Of a DNA stretch of 64,000 nt, positions 26,824 to 35,994 are shown one piece after another. The notes below the pieces were generated by a model. It was not told where the DNA came from. It saw only the letters and a list, made by a program, of their open reading frames with translations, and did no database searches. The translations under genes were made by a program, and so were the position numbers. Origin of the DNA: Colivivens sp964452915 (lineage in GTDB: Bacteria; Bacteroidota; Bacteroidia; Bacteroidales; Bacteroidaceae); contig CAYVNW010000003.1 of the NCBI GenBank assembly GCA_964452915.1, forward strand, positions 1 to 64,000, read 5' to 3'. Within the stretch, counting starts at the first letter, position 1, and the number at the start of each line of letters is the position of its first letter.

Positions 26824-28323
26824 TTAATCTTTGAATTTATTTATACAGTCGATATAAGCTTCCGCAGATGCCGTTACAATATCGGTATTTGCGCCGAAGC
26901 CATAGTAGATGTGTCCATTGTACTCCACCTGCATGTGCACCTTTCCTATATCGTCCGAACCTTTCGAAATTGCCTGAATCGTGAATTCCTTTAAAGTCAT
27001 CTCACGTTTTATGATAGCCTTCAAAGCCTTGATTGCAGCATCGACCGGTCCATTACCAGACGCGGCAGCTTCAAAGTGCTCGTTGGCAATTTGCAAGCCG
27101 ATGCTTGCAACTGAACGTACGCCCTTGCCTGTAGTAACCTGAAGATAATCGAGCTTCACATTATGTGTAGCTGAGCGGTCGGCACCTGCCAAAACAAGGA
27201 TATCATCATCAGTAACCTCCTTCTTTTTGTCGGCAAGCACAAGGAAGTCTTGATATACCTTATCTAATTTTTCGTCGCTAACATCTACTCCATTGATATG
27301 CAGACGATACTTGAGAGCGGCACGACCTGAACGCGCTGTAAGTACAATTGAGGCATCGTCTATACCAACATCCTTCGGGTCCATAATTTCGTAGGTCGAC
27401 GCATTCTTCAATACTCCATCCTGATGAATTCCCGATGAATGTGCAAAGGCATTACGTCCGACTATCGCCTTATTCGGCTGGACTGGCATATTCATCAGAC
27501 TCGATACCATACGGCTTGTAGGGTAGATCTTGGTTGTGTTTATGTTTGTTTCTATACCAAGGTCCGGATGTGTCTTGAAAATCATTGCAATCTCTTCGAG
27601 TGCTGTATTCCCTGCACGCTCACCTATTCCATTGATTGTAACTTCTACCTGGCGTGCACCACCCATCACACCTGCTACGGTGTTGGCTGTCGCCATACCA
27701 AGGTCGTTATGGCAATGCGTTGACAGGATCGACTTGCCTGCAGCAAAAGCATCTACATGCTCATAAAGATATTTGATTTTCTCATAGTACTCATTAGGTA
27801 TGCGGAAACCCGTCGTGTCCGGAATATTGCAAACTGTAGCACCGGCTTTTGTTACTGCCTCGATTACCCGTGCCAAATATTCATTATCAGTGCGCCCTGC
27901 GTCCTCTGCATAGAATTCAACATCATCGACAAAGCGCTTTGCATATTTAACAGCGGCAACAGCACGCTCTATGATCTCCTCGCGATTGCTGTTGAACTTG
28001 TACTTGATATGGTAGTCGCTTGTTCCGATACCTGTATGTATTCTCTTCCGCTTTGCATATTGCAAGGCCTCTACTGCCACATCAATATCTTTCTCTACCG
28101 CACGTGTCAGCGCACAAATTGTAGGCCATGTAACAGCCTTTGATATCTCGATCACTGAATTGTAGTCTCCAGGACTTGAGACAGGGAAACCTGCCTCTAT
28201 CACGTCCACACCAAGAAGTTCGAGCTGCTTTGCTACTTGAATCTTCTCCACCGTGTTCAGCTGACACCCTGGTACTTGTTCACCATCTCTCAACGTGGTG
28301 TCAAAAATGAATAAACGTTCCAT
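26824..28323 (-). CDS. leuA: 2-isopropylmalate synthase
   Basis: 499 residues from ATG 28323. It condenses 2-oxoisovalerate with acetyl-CoA, the committed step of leucine synthesis. Seen: FDTTLRDGEQVPGC, the metal-binding STHCHNDLGMA, the Gly-rich INGIGERAGNT, GRNAFAHSSGIHQDG and a C-terminal leucine-binding regulatory domain (from about residue 380). Longer starts back to 28404 lie in the attenuator leader. The gene sits directly behind a leader peptide and terminator, so both feedback inhibition and attenuation are expected. Confidence 0.95.
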   Translation of the reverse strand: MERLFIFDTTLRDGEQVPGCQLNTVEKIQVAKQLELLGVDVIEAGFPVSSPGDYNSVIEISKAVTWPTICALTRAVEKDIDVAVEALQYAKRKRIHTGIGTSDYHIKYKFNSNREEIIERAVAAVKYAKRFVDDVEFYAEDAGRTDNEYLARVIEAVTKAGATVCNIPDTTGFRIPNEYYEKIKYLYEHVDAFAAGKSILSTHCHNDLGMATANTVAGVMGGARQVEVTINGIGERAGNTALEEIAMIFKTHPDLGIETNINTTKIYPTSRMVSSLMNMPVQPNKAIVGRNAFAHSSGIHQDGVLKNASTYEIMDPKDVGIDDASIVLTARSGRAALKYRLHINGVDVSDEKLDKVYQDFLVLADKKKEVTDDDILVLAGADRSATHNVKLDYLQVTTGKGVRSVASIGLQIANEHFEAAASGNGPVDAAIKALKAIIKREMTLKEFTIQAISKGSDDIGKVHMQVEYNGHIYYGFGANTDIVTASAEAYIDCINKFKD

Positions 28324-28395
28324 CTTATATTTGTATTTTAAATAGTCTTTTTTATCACATATCCTGACCGGTGTGATCCGCCTGCCACCGATACA

Positions 28396-28495
28396 GAAAA
28401 ACAAAACCTCTCTCGCTCAGAGCAAGAAAGGCTTTATATGTCCGTGGTTCTATTACGTTATTGACAATATCACTATTACACAGCCTCTCTCACTC
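28396..28495 (-). promoter_or_regulatory. Transcription attenuator of the leu operon
   Basis: Terminator: CCTTTCTTGC (28431-28422) pairs with GCGAGAGAGG (28416-28407), followed by TTTTGTTTTTC. Antiterminator: GAGTGAGAGAGGCT (28495-28482, inside the end of the leader-peptide frame) pairs with AGCCTTTCTTGCTC (28433-28420) over 14 bp with only wobble departures. The two helices share 28422-28431 and exclude each other. A ribosome stalled at Leu/Ile codons leaves the antiterminator free; one that finishes covers it and lets the terminator form. The mechanism is inferred from the classical enteric leu/ilv model. Confidence 0.8.
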
Positions 28496-28550
28496 CGAGC
28501 TTGCTTAGTCGTAGTGATAGGATAATGCCGATAATGTTGATAGAATTCAT
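28476..28550 (-). CDS. leuL: Leucine operon leader peptide
   Basis: A 24-residue frame from ATG 28550 to TAA 28476. Residues 1-15 read MNSINIIGIILSLRL, followed by SKLGVREAV. Five Ile (all in the first ten residues), four Leu (11, 13, 15, 18) and two Val make 11 branched-chain codons of 24. It begins about 17 nt after the predicted start site and ends 45 nt before the terminator stem. The symbol follows enteric usage; the gene is too short for standard gene finders. Confidence 0.8.
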   Translation of the reverse strand: MNSINIIGIILSLRLSKLGVREAV

Positions 28551-28573
28551 ATTGCCTGTTTACTTTTCAAATG

Positions 28574-28604
28574 CAAAAATACATCTTTTCACTCAGTTGG
28601 CAAA
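28574..28604 (-). promoter_or_regulatory. Promoter of the leu operon
   Basis: On the minus strand -33 TTTG (28604-28601) and -7 TATTTTTG (28581-28574) are exactly 19 nt apart. Transcription would start near 28567, just before the leader peptide. Confidence 0.7.
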
Positions 28605-28756
28605 ATAAAAGCGAAAGAAATTCATGATTACACACTAAAACGTTGCGCAATACGGTTGTTTTACTCTAACAAAGTTACATGCAGGGTGGGTTGTTACTTG
28701 CCGATAATTCGCTCTCGGCGCAAGATTATCCAACACGTTCACTGCCAAGGTATCTC

Positions 28757-28788
28757 AAAAGAAAGGGAGGCACCGCCCGGTGTCTCCC
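28757..28788 (-). terminator. Terminator at the end of the CotH-fasciclin-SusC/D operon
   Basis: An 11-bp stem (GGGAGACACCG with CGGTGCCTCCC, one wobble) and 2-nt loop, followed on the minus strand by TTTCTTTTGAG. It begins about 28 nt after the SusD stop codon. Confidence 0.85.
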
Positions 28789-28815
28789 TCTCAATTATTT
28801 AATGTCAGCTTAGTG

Positions 28816-30891
28816 TCATTTCGCAGGCAATGGCAAATACCAGTTACCACCCCTCAACGCGTCGGCACGGCTGTCTGTCGCGCTCGAGCCCTTACGTTTT
28901 GAAACTTCGTTGGCAATGAAATCAGGATCTCCTGTGTACATTGCATAACGCATCAAATCATAAAAACGCAGACCCTCGAACGAACCTTCAAGTGCCTCCT
29001 CGTCAAGAATCTTCTTTGATACGTCCTCTTGATATATAGGCTGAGCTGTTGCATATGCGGCCTCTGCAGCATCACTGTACGCATTATATGCATCCGACCA
29101 TTGTTCAAGCAAGTCATAATAAGCAATGGAGTCTGAGTCCGACTCAAATACCATATGACTATAGGTAATAGTATGGAACCCGGTTATATTACCCAAACTA
29201 TCATATTCATTTACCCTGACAGTACTGTCTCTGACCGAAGTCCTTGGAATATCATTTAATGCCATATTCAATGAATCACTAATGGCCTTCAGTTCGTCAA
29301 CAGGAGCCCATAATGCTGAATCATAAGGAAGAGCATAATACTTGTTGTATTCGGAAGAACCGGATCCACGAGAGTGGATTCCCTGAGTCGTTGCATTCAC
29401 ACCGTTATTTGGATTATAATTTGATGAATGTATAGTTACAAAGTCATCATAATCCCAATACGTAGGGTTACCATGGAAATAAGTCGATACTTTTCTTAAG
29501 TTATTCCTTTCCACGTCTGAAACATAATTAGTCATGTTATTTTGAGTCAAACCATACTTAAGTATTGCGAAAGCTGTCTCAGGGAAGCCGGCACGGTTGA
29601 GTGCCTCGGCAAAGTGCAACCATACGATATTGTTACGATACAGCGTCATCTTATACAACTTGCGATCAGGTCCGTAGTCACTGGTTGATGTCGCATATTT
29701 CATGATATGCTGACGGTCCTGACTGTATTGCGATGTGTACATATTGCTTACGGCCGAACGGTTATAGATGGCCGAGAGACGCAAGTCGCCCATTTGAAGC
29801 GAGTCTTCCCATTCAATCTTTGATGTGCTGTAAGTAGTGTCAATACGGTTGTTTATATTTGAATAGACACAATTGACCTGTTCGCGCGAAAGCTCACGTA
29901 TACGCTGCGAAGGAATAATTGGTACGTAGTAGTTATTCTCGTACTGTGAGTTGAACATGCCATACAATTGGCTCCACGTCCCGTCATACGCACAGGTATC
30001 CAAAGGAATATACGTTATCTGATCATCTGACGTAAAATTCAGAGAATAACTGTCACTCGTGTTATTAAACCGGTTGTTACTCCATATTACACTACGAGTT
30101 CCAGGAGTGACAACAGCACCTGGATACGAGACGTAGTCATAGTAATAACGGACCGCCTCAACAAAGTCGGATTGATTACGTGTATAGCAGCCTCTCCAAA
30201 GATAAAGTTCTGCAAGCATCAGACGTGAAGGGATGAAGAACTTCTGACTGTCGTAAGTCATAGCTCCTGATATGGTACCATAGTTAGGAAGCTCAATGGA
30301 TTTTGATGCGTAAGGCAATAAATCCTCTATGAAGTATGTACAAATGTCGTTCATGTCTGCACGGTTTGTAGTTGACGCTACAATCTCATCGGCATCGCCG
30401 GATGTGAGTACCGGCTCAAGCACGAATGGCACACGTCCGTAGACCTTGGCAAGTTCCAAATATGTCCACGCACGGAATGTCTTGACAACCTGAATTTCAC
30501 GTTCAAAAAATCTTCTGTTGTGCGACATCTTGGTTGAGTCAACATTTGCAAGATATATATTGCAAGAGTTGATTACAGCATAATAGTCGGCTATGGAATT
30601 ATATTCATTGTCGGTTGATATGTTGTTTGCCATAATCTCCTGCAATGAAGTCTTCGCCACTGTTGGATCCAAATCAACAAGATCCGCGCGCAACTCCCCA
30701 AGCAAGACCGTGCGGTCAGTCAGACTCTGCATGCGGTTGACGATACCGAGTACTTGATAGACAGTATCCTGTGGAGCAAGATTTGTCGTATGCAACTCAT
30801 CATCAACATCAAGCATATCCTCGCATGAAGTTGTGACAGCTCCAAGTGAAACAAGGAGCAAACCTGATAATATGATTGATTTTGTTTTCAT
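28816..30891 (-). CDS. SusD/RagB-like outer-membrane lipoprotein (pair 1)
   Basis: 691 residues, longer than the usual 500-600. Signal peptide and lipobox TTSC (C23), followed by EDMLDVDDE. SusD features: helical TPR-type segments (ERNNIVWLHFAEALNRAG-like region with LYRNNIVWLHFAEALNRAGF) and the C-terminal SusD end (EGLRFYDLMRYAMYTGDPDF, WYLPLPAK). It caps the SusC transporter 57 nt upstream and binds its ligand at the cell surface. Ligand unknown. Last gene of the operon. Confidence 0.9.
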   Translation of the reverse strand: MKTKSIILSGLLLVSLGAVTTSCEDMLDVDDELHTTNLAPQDTVYQVLGIVNRMQSLTDRTVLLGELRADLVDLDPTVAKTSLQEIMANNISTDNEYNSIADYYAVINSCNIYLANVDSTKMSHNRRFFEREIQVVKTFRAWTYLELAKVYGRVPFVLEPVLTSGDADEIVASTTNRADMNDICTYFIEDLLPYASKSIELPNYGTISGAMTYDSQKFFIPSRLMLAELYLWRGCYTRNQSDFVEAVRYYYDYVSYPGAVVTPGTRSVIWSNNRFNNTSDSYSLNFTSDDQITYIPLDTCAYDGTWSQLYGMFNSQYENNYYVPIIPSQRIRELSREQVNCVYSNINNRIDTTYSTSKIEWEDSLQMGDLRLSAIYNRSAVSNMYTSQYSQDRQHIMKYATSTSDYGPDRKLYKMTLYRNNIVWLHFAEALNRAGFPETAFAILKYGLTQNNMTNYVSDVERNNLRKVSTYFHGNPTYWDYDDFVTIHSSNYNPNNGVNATTQGIHSRGSGSSEYNKYYALPYDSALWAPVDELKAISDSLNMALNDIPRTSVRDSTVRVNEYDSLGNITGFHTITYSHMVFESDSDSIAYYDLLEQWSDAYNAYSDAAEAAYATAQPIYQEDVSKKILDEEALEGSFEGLRFYDLMRYAMYTGDPDFIANEVSKRKGSSATDSRADALRGGNWYLPLPAK

Positions 30892-30948
30892 ATATTTGTT
30901 TTTTTTATCATGCCCTCCTCCCGAAGGAGGAGAGCTGTTTGAGATTGT

Positions 30949-33900
30949 TTACAAGTTGATCTTAACTCCAAGTGTAAAGCTGCGACCATAAGGAGTGTAT
31001 CCTGCGTCGATGCCTTGAACCAAAGAAGAGTTACCACAAGAGACCTCAGGATCTGAGCCCAAGTACTTTGTGAATGTAAGCAAGTTGTTTCCGGATGCCC
31101 AAATAGTCATTCCCTGAATATACTTGTTGGTAATTGGAAGTCTGTAGCTGAGACTTACATTCTTCAGTTTCAAATACGAACCATCCTCTATCCAACGGTC
31201 AGAGAAGCGGCTGTTGCCCATCTCGTCATTATATACAGCCTGTGGTATATCTGTTTGCTGACCTTCGGCGATCCAACGACGTGTCAAAGCTGTAGTCTGG
31301 TTCAAGAATGCATTGCCACACTCAAGAATCGAGCGCTCATAGTTGTACACGTCATTGCCTACACTGTAGTTGAAGTTGATGCCAAGAGTCCAGTTCTTGC
31401 CAAACATGAAGTTTGCGTGGATGTTACCATAGATGTCAGGGTTAGGGTCACCTATCACTACGCGGTCGTTCTCGTCAATGATCTTGTCACCGTTTTGGTC
31501 AACGAAAATCATGTCTCCGGCCTTGAAGTTAACCTTATTGCCTGCCTTATCAAGGATGCCTAAATCGGCAGCTTCAGCCTGCGCAGTAGTTGAGAACACA
31601 CCATTGGTTTTATAGCCGTAGAACAATGCGAGTGGGCTACCTACCTTAGTAAGCAATGTAGCATTATAGTACTCAGAAGTCATTGATGATGCACCGTCAG
31701 GCAACGAAGTAATCTTGTTCTTGTAATGGCCCAAACTTGCGCCAAGCTCGAACTTGAAATTCTTCTCGTCAACTACTTTCCCGTTAAGAGCAAACTCAAC
31801 ACCGTCATTCTTCATCGCACCATCATTGGTCCAGTACTGCTTCAAACCTGTTACGTAAGCAATGGTACCAAGAGTTACAAGGTGACTTGTCTTAGAATGG
31901 AAGTAAGTGAACTTGGCGTTCAAGCGGTTGTTGAAGAAGTTTGCCTCAAGACCTGCGTTGAACTTGTTGGTTGTCTCCCAACGCAACTTGTTGTTACCGA
32001 TATTTGTGATACCGATTCCAACCGCATGGTCCAAGAGGAATGCCTGGCTGCTCATGTAAGTATAAGCAGCATTGTTGTCGTAAGAGTCGTTTCCGACAGA
32101 CTCGAAGCCAGCGTTAATCTTCAACATGTTTACGAGGTTGCTTGAGTTGAACCATTTCTCGTTGCTCATTACCCAAGCTGCCTGGATTGACGGGAAGAAT
32201 CCCCATCTGACACCGAACATCTTCAAACCGGCATCAGCCTCTTTACCGAAACGTGAAGAAGACTGCAGAGCAAACGAGCCCTGGAGATAATATTTTTCGC
32301 GATAGTTGTAATCAATATTGCCATACCATGCAATAGACTTCCACGTATCGTCAATACCGTCTGCCTGACGCTTGCCCGATGCGTTTCCAAGTGAAGGAGT
32401 TTTATCGTTACCGGTACTGTAGGCAGCAAGGTTTGATGACTTGTAGTTATCGTTCAAATAACGGAAACCAGCGAACACATCCATACGATGCTTGCCAAGA
32501 GGAATAGCCCAACTGAAACGGGTGTCACTCTGAACAGCGTTGTGCTTTGTAAAATTAGAGCCCACAGCATTTTCTACAATACCTATACCCTCGATATTAT
32601 ATCGTGGCATACCTACTACCGGAGTATAATAGTTCTCGTCGAAACTATTTGATGTGTAGCTGAACTGCTCTTGAAGGGTCATATCACGATTGATATGCCA
32701 TACAGGAGTGATAGCTATATTCACATTCGTATTATCGGTGCGGTTCTTGTTCAGTGCCTCTGCATTCTCAAGAATAGCGAGAGGGTTGGCAAGGGAGGCA
32801 GAACTTCCTATAGATTCGTCAAGGTATGTGTCGGCATCAGAAATGAAGTGCGACTTTCTACCGTCGGTCGAGAAATCGTAAGGAGTGATGAACGGAGACT
32901 TAACGAGTGCGAGAACATTTGGTGAAGACAATGCGTTTGCCTGGAATGTACTTGTCAAACCATCGTCTCTCAAGTCGCGCTTCAAGTTTGAGTAGGATAC
33001 ATCGAACCGCGCAGTCAACTTGTCTGTAAGGACAATGTCGGAATTGAATCTTATGTGGAACCGGTCGATATTATTACGCTTCAACGTTGAATTTGCTTTC
33101 ATGTATCCAACTGACAAGTTGTAATTGGCAACGTCGTCACCTCCTTGAATGTTGATGCCATAGTTTTGAGTCCAAGCCTCTTTATAAACGACATCCTTCC
33201 AGTCGGTGTTGTTGTGATACATATTATAATAATAGTAGTTAGGGTCCGTCTGCAAGAACTTGAAGTTTTCAAGTTTGCTTCCCGAATTCTTCAACAACCC
33301 TGATGCGTATGAGCGATACTGGTCGGCATCCATCATGTCCGGAGTTTCCGGAACGAACTCTATACCGCCACTAATGTTAACGTCGATGGTGGTCTTCATC
33401 GTTGTATTACGCTTTGTGGTAATCAAGATAACACCATTTGCAGCCTGTGCTCCATAGATGGCAGTTCCATTCTTCATAATCTGAATATCAGCGATATCAT
33501 TCATGTTGAGCGAAGTCAACTGGTTATTGAAATAGCCATTGTGAAGCATAGTTGAACTGTACATCTGGTCATGTACGACTCCGTCGATTACAATTAACGG
33601 CTGTGATGACGCATTAATTGAATGGAAGCCTTCGATGAACATACTGACACCCATACCAGGAATTCCTGAACGTGAAGCAGTACGCACCTCGCCACCCAAT
33701 CGGTTCTGAACTTCCTGATCGGCAGTGAATGCTCCGTCTTCCCCGAAGCCGGAAGTGGAAACAGTACGTGCGGCAGTGGTCTTTGCGGTGTAGTCACCGA
33801 GATACTTGTCGATATACAATCTGAAGTTGACACCTTCAGAGCGGTCGTTGATGGCTACTTGCGAAATATTGTAGCCCTCGAACGAAGCGGACAATGATGT

Positions 33901-34227
33901 AACGAATGTAGGCACGCTGATTTTGTAGTTACCTTCCTCGTCGGTCATTGCGGTATAGAAACTGTTGTTGTAAGATTTCACTCTAACGCCGGCAAGAGGG
34001 TCACCGGTAGAAGCATCAATAACCTTTCCTGTGATTTCCATCATAGGATATCTCTTGATGTCTCTCTTTACTTTCTTAGGCGCAGGAGCCTCCTCGACGA
34101 CCTCAGTCTCTTCCTCGTCATCTTGCGCGGACATAGGCAGAACTCCTACGCAGAATATCATAGTAGCGATTCCTGCCTTGCAGAAACGCAGCATATCATT
34201 ATTTAAATATGTTCTCATATATTTCAA
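30949..34227 (-). CDS. SusC/RagA TonB-dependent outer-membrane transporter (pair 1)
   Basis: 1092 residues. A signal peptide ends MSAQ (about residue 35), then an acidic/Pro stretch, a carboxypeptidase-regulatory-like domain (MEITGKVIDASTGDPLAGV), the plug (IPGMGVSMFIEGFHSI, QPLIVIDGVV, ADIQIMKNGTAIYGAQAANG) and a large beta-barrel ending YGRSFTLGVKINL. It imports a ligand delivered by the SusD partner, powered by TonB. Starts at 34218 or 34194 are alternatives. It lies 15 nt after a fasciclin gene. Confidence 0.94.
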   Translation of the reverse strand: MKYMRTYLNNDMLRFCKAGIATMIFCVGVLPMSAQDDEEETEVVEEAPAPKKVKRDIKRYPMMEITGKVIDASTGDPLAGVRVKSYNNSFYTAMTDEEGNYKISVPTFVTSLSASFEGYNISQVAINDRSEGVNFRLYIDKYLGDYTAKTTAARTVSTSGFGEDGAFTADQEVQNRLGGEVRTASRSGIPGMGVSMFIEGFHSINASSQPLIVIDGVVHDQMYSSTMLHNGYFNNQLTSLNMNDIADIQIMKNGTAIYGAQAANGVILITTKRNTTMKTTIDVNISGGIEFVPETPDMMDADQYRSYASGLLKNSGSKLENFKFLQTDPNYYYYNMYHNNTDWKDVVYKEAWTQNYGINIQGGDDVANYNLSVGYMKANSTLKRNNIDRFHIRFNSDIVLTDKLTARFDVSYSNLKRDLRDDGLTSTFQANALSSPNVLALVKSPFITPYDFSTDGRKSHFISDADTYLDESIGSSASLANPLAILENAEALNKNRTDNTNVNIAITPVWHINRDMTLQEQFSYTSNSFDENYYTPVVGMPRYNIEGIGIVENAVGSNFTKHNAVQSDTRFSWAIPLGKHRMDVFAGFRYLNDNYKSSNLAAYSTGNDKTPSLGNASGKRQADGIDDTWKSIAWYGNIDYNYREKYYLQGSFALQSSSRFGKEADAGLKMFGVRWGFFPSIQAAWVMSNEKWFNSSNLVNMLKINAGFESVGNDSYDNNAAYTYMSSQAFLLDHAVGIGITNIGNNKLRWETTNKFNAGLEANFFNNRLNAKFTYFHSKTSHLVTLGTIAYVTGLKQYWTNDGAMKNDGVEFALNGKVVDEKNFKFELGASLGHYKNKITSLPDGASSMTSEYYNATLLTKVGSPLALFYGYKTNGVFSTTAQAEAADLGILDKAGNKVNFKAGDMIFVDQNGDKIIDENDRVVIGDPNPDIYGNIHANFMFGKNWTLGINFNYSVGNDVYNYERSILECGNAFLNQTTALTRRWIAEGQQTDIPQAVYNDEMGNSRFSDRWIEDGSYLKLKNVSLSYRLPITNKYIQGMTIWASGNNLLTFTKYLGSDPEVSCGNSSLVQGIDAGYTPYGRSFTLGVKINL

Positions 34228-34242
34228 TCTTTAGGAGTTTTA

Positions 34243-35973
34243 CTATTCGCCATCATCTACTGTCTCCTCATCATCCGCCTTCTGATAAATGTCATTTGGC
34301 ATTCCGTGTGGACGGAGAAGGATACGGTCGATCAACATTCGACGTGAGTGGGTAACTAATTCGGATGTTCTGACATAGGCTTGAATCTGCATCATTACAC
34401 CTACGTTTGAAGCTCCGAGATAGCACTCAGTAAAGGTCTTGGTACCCAAGAAAATTGTATCAACGTTTTCAGTGTCGCTAATGAAGTCCTGGCTGTTGTT
34501 TTCAGGGTTCCTAAGTGTCTCGTTTCTCGATGTCGGCCATGAAGAAGACGAGTCTGTGGCACGGTTCGTACGATAGAACATGTTCACACGGAACTTGTAA
34601 GCTTTTGTGGAGTCTTCCGCACCGACAGATGTTCCCATCTTCAAAGGCACTGTAACGACATACATGTCGTATGCACCAGAGAGATTGCCCGGGACATTAA
34701 ATGCGACGTAAGGCTGTGCCGAACTCGACGATGGCTGTACATCAAGATATGAACGGTTTGATATCAACGAATATTTTGTAGAGTCGGTCAATGTCCTCGC
34801 ATCATACGTACAGTTTTTCGTATAAATACCGGAACCCGATGAGTTCACATCTGTATTTATATTGCCTAAATGCTCACCCTCAAGTTTGATGTCGTGGAAA
34901 AAGGCATCATAGATGGTTGTAGGGATTGAGTCTACAGTGTAGATAATACCATTACTGCATTCAATCTTGTCATTGTATTTGCCAGGAGCAAGAATTCCGT
35001 CAGCCTTGTATGGATCATAGAATACATAGTAATCAGGATTATACTTGCTATATACTGTGCTGACCAATGAGTCCTCATCGTGCAAGTTCGTGTTCATATT
35101 ATAGAACAACGTATTCAGAGTGTAGTAGTTCGCATAATAGTTCTGCAAGGAGTCGCGACCATCCTCATGAACATTATAATTGAAATACTGCTTAGCCAGA
35201 TTTATACGGTTGGCATAAGCTTCGTTACTCGGAATGATAGCCATATAGTTGGAGTCCTCACGTTGGATGTAAGCGTCCAGTCTGCTCATGAGCTTGTTTG
35301 TATTGATGATGACTGAGTCAACATATATACGGTTACCATCTTCGTCTACTCCGCGGTAAACACTTCTACCAATGTCAAGAGAATCCTCGTCGTATACGGA
35401 GAACTGCTTATAGATAGAGTCCATACCGGCTGTCGCCTCCATTGCCTCATATATATTCGGATGGAACGGCAGCGGAGTCTGTGTAACATACAAGATACCA
35501 TTATTGCACAATGTATCAGAAACTACACGGACAGAGTCGGCACTGACAGAACCCTCGATAAGAGTGACATTCTTCTTATTAAGAAGGGTCATGGTCTGCT
35601 CGTGGCTATTAGCGGAATAATTGAAACGGGCAATGTGGTTCTTCACAAATCGGGTGAGCACCTGCTCTTTGTTTCCGTTTGCAATCTCACTTAGGAGGCT
35701 GTCTTTATTGAAAGAGCCACTGACAGGGGCGAAGACTGTCACAATCTGCGACTCATCGAGCAACGGCTTATAGCCTGCAGAGTCGATGACCTCAACAAAG
35801 TTGCTGAGTGCGCTGTTCGCCTTCATCTGCTCATATATGGTGGCGTTCACACGATTACCGCTAATGCCGGTGTCATAGTGATCGTCCCAGTCATCTGAAC
35901 AGGAGTAGCAGGCAAGTAAACCTGCCATTGCTACGACTCCTGTACGGATTGATAATTTTATATTCTTATTCAT
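34243..35973 (-). CDS. Fasciclin-domain lipoprotein 1
   Basis: 576 residues. Lipoprotein signal with C22 or C25 (LLACYSC), followed by SDDWDDHYDTG. One clear fasciclin (FAS1) domain from about residue 45 (QIVTVFAPVSGSF, VLTRFVKNHIARF, GILYVTQTPLPFHPNIYEA) and a second, less clear FAS1-like region (MAIIPSNEAYANRINLAK). The C-terminal 150 or so residues form a beta domain. FAS1 domains mediate adhesion or extracellular binding. The gene lies in the middle of the operon between the two SusC/SusD pairs. Confidence 0.85.
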   Translation of the reverse strand: MNKNIKLSIRTGVVAMAGLLACYSCSDDWDDHYDTGISGNRVNATIYEQMKANSALSNFVEVIDSAGYKPLLDESQIVTVFAPVSGSFNKDSLLSEIANGNKEQVLTRFVKNHIARFNYSANSHEQTMTLLNKKNVTLIEGSVSADSVRVVSDTLCNNGILYVTQTPLPFHPNIYEAMEATAGMDSIYKQFSVYDEDSLDIGRSVYRGVDEDGNRIYVDSVIINTNKLMSRLDAYIQREDSNYMAIIPSNEAYANRINLAKQYFNYNVHEDGRDSLQNYYANYYTLNTLFYNMNTNLHDEDSLVSTVYSKYNPDYYVFYDPYKADGILAPGKYNDKIECSNGIIYTVDSIPTTIYDAFFHDIKLEGEHLGNINTDVNSSGSGIYTKNCTYDARTLTDSTKYSLISNRSYLDVQPSSSSAQPYVAFNVPGNLSGAYDMYVVTVPLKMGTSVGAEDSTKAYKFRVNMFYRTNRATDSSSSWPTSRNETLRNPENNSQDFISDTENVDTIFLGTKTFTECYLGASNVGVMMQIQAYVRTSELVTHSRRMLIDRILLRPHGMPNDIYQKADDEETVDDGE

Positions 35974-35994
35974 AACGAAAATTGTATTTGTCGA

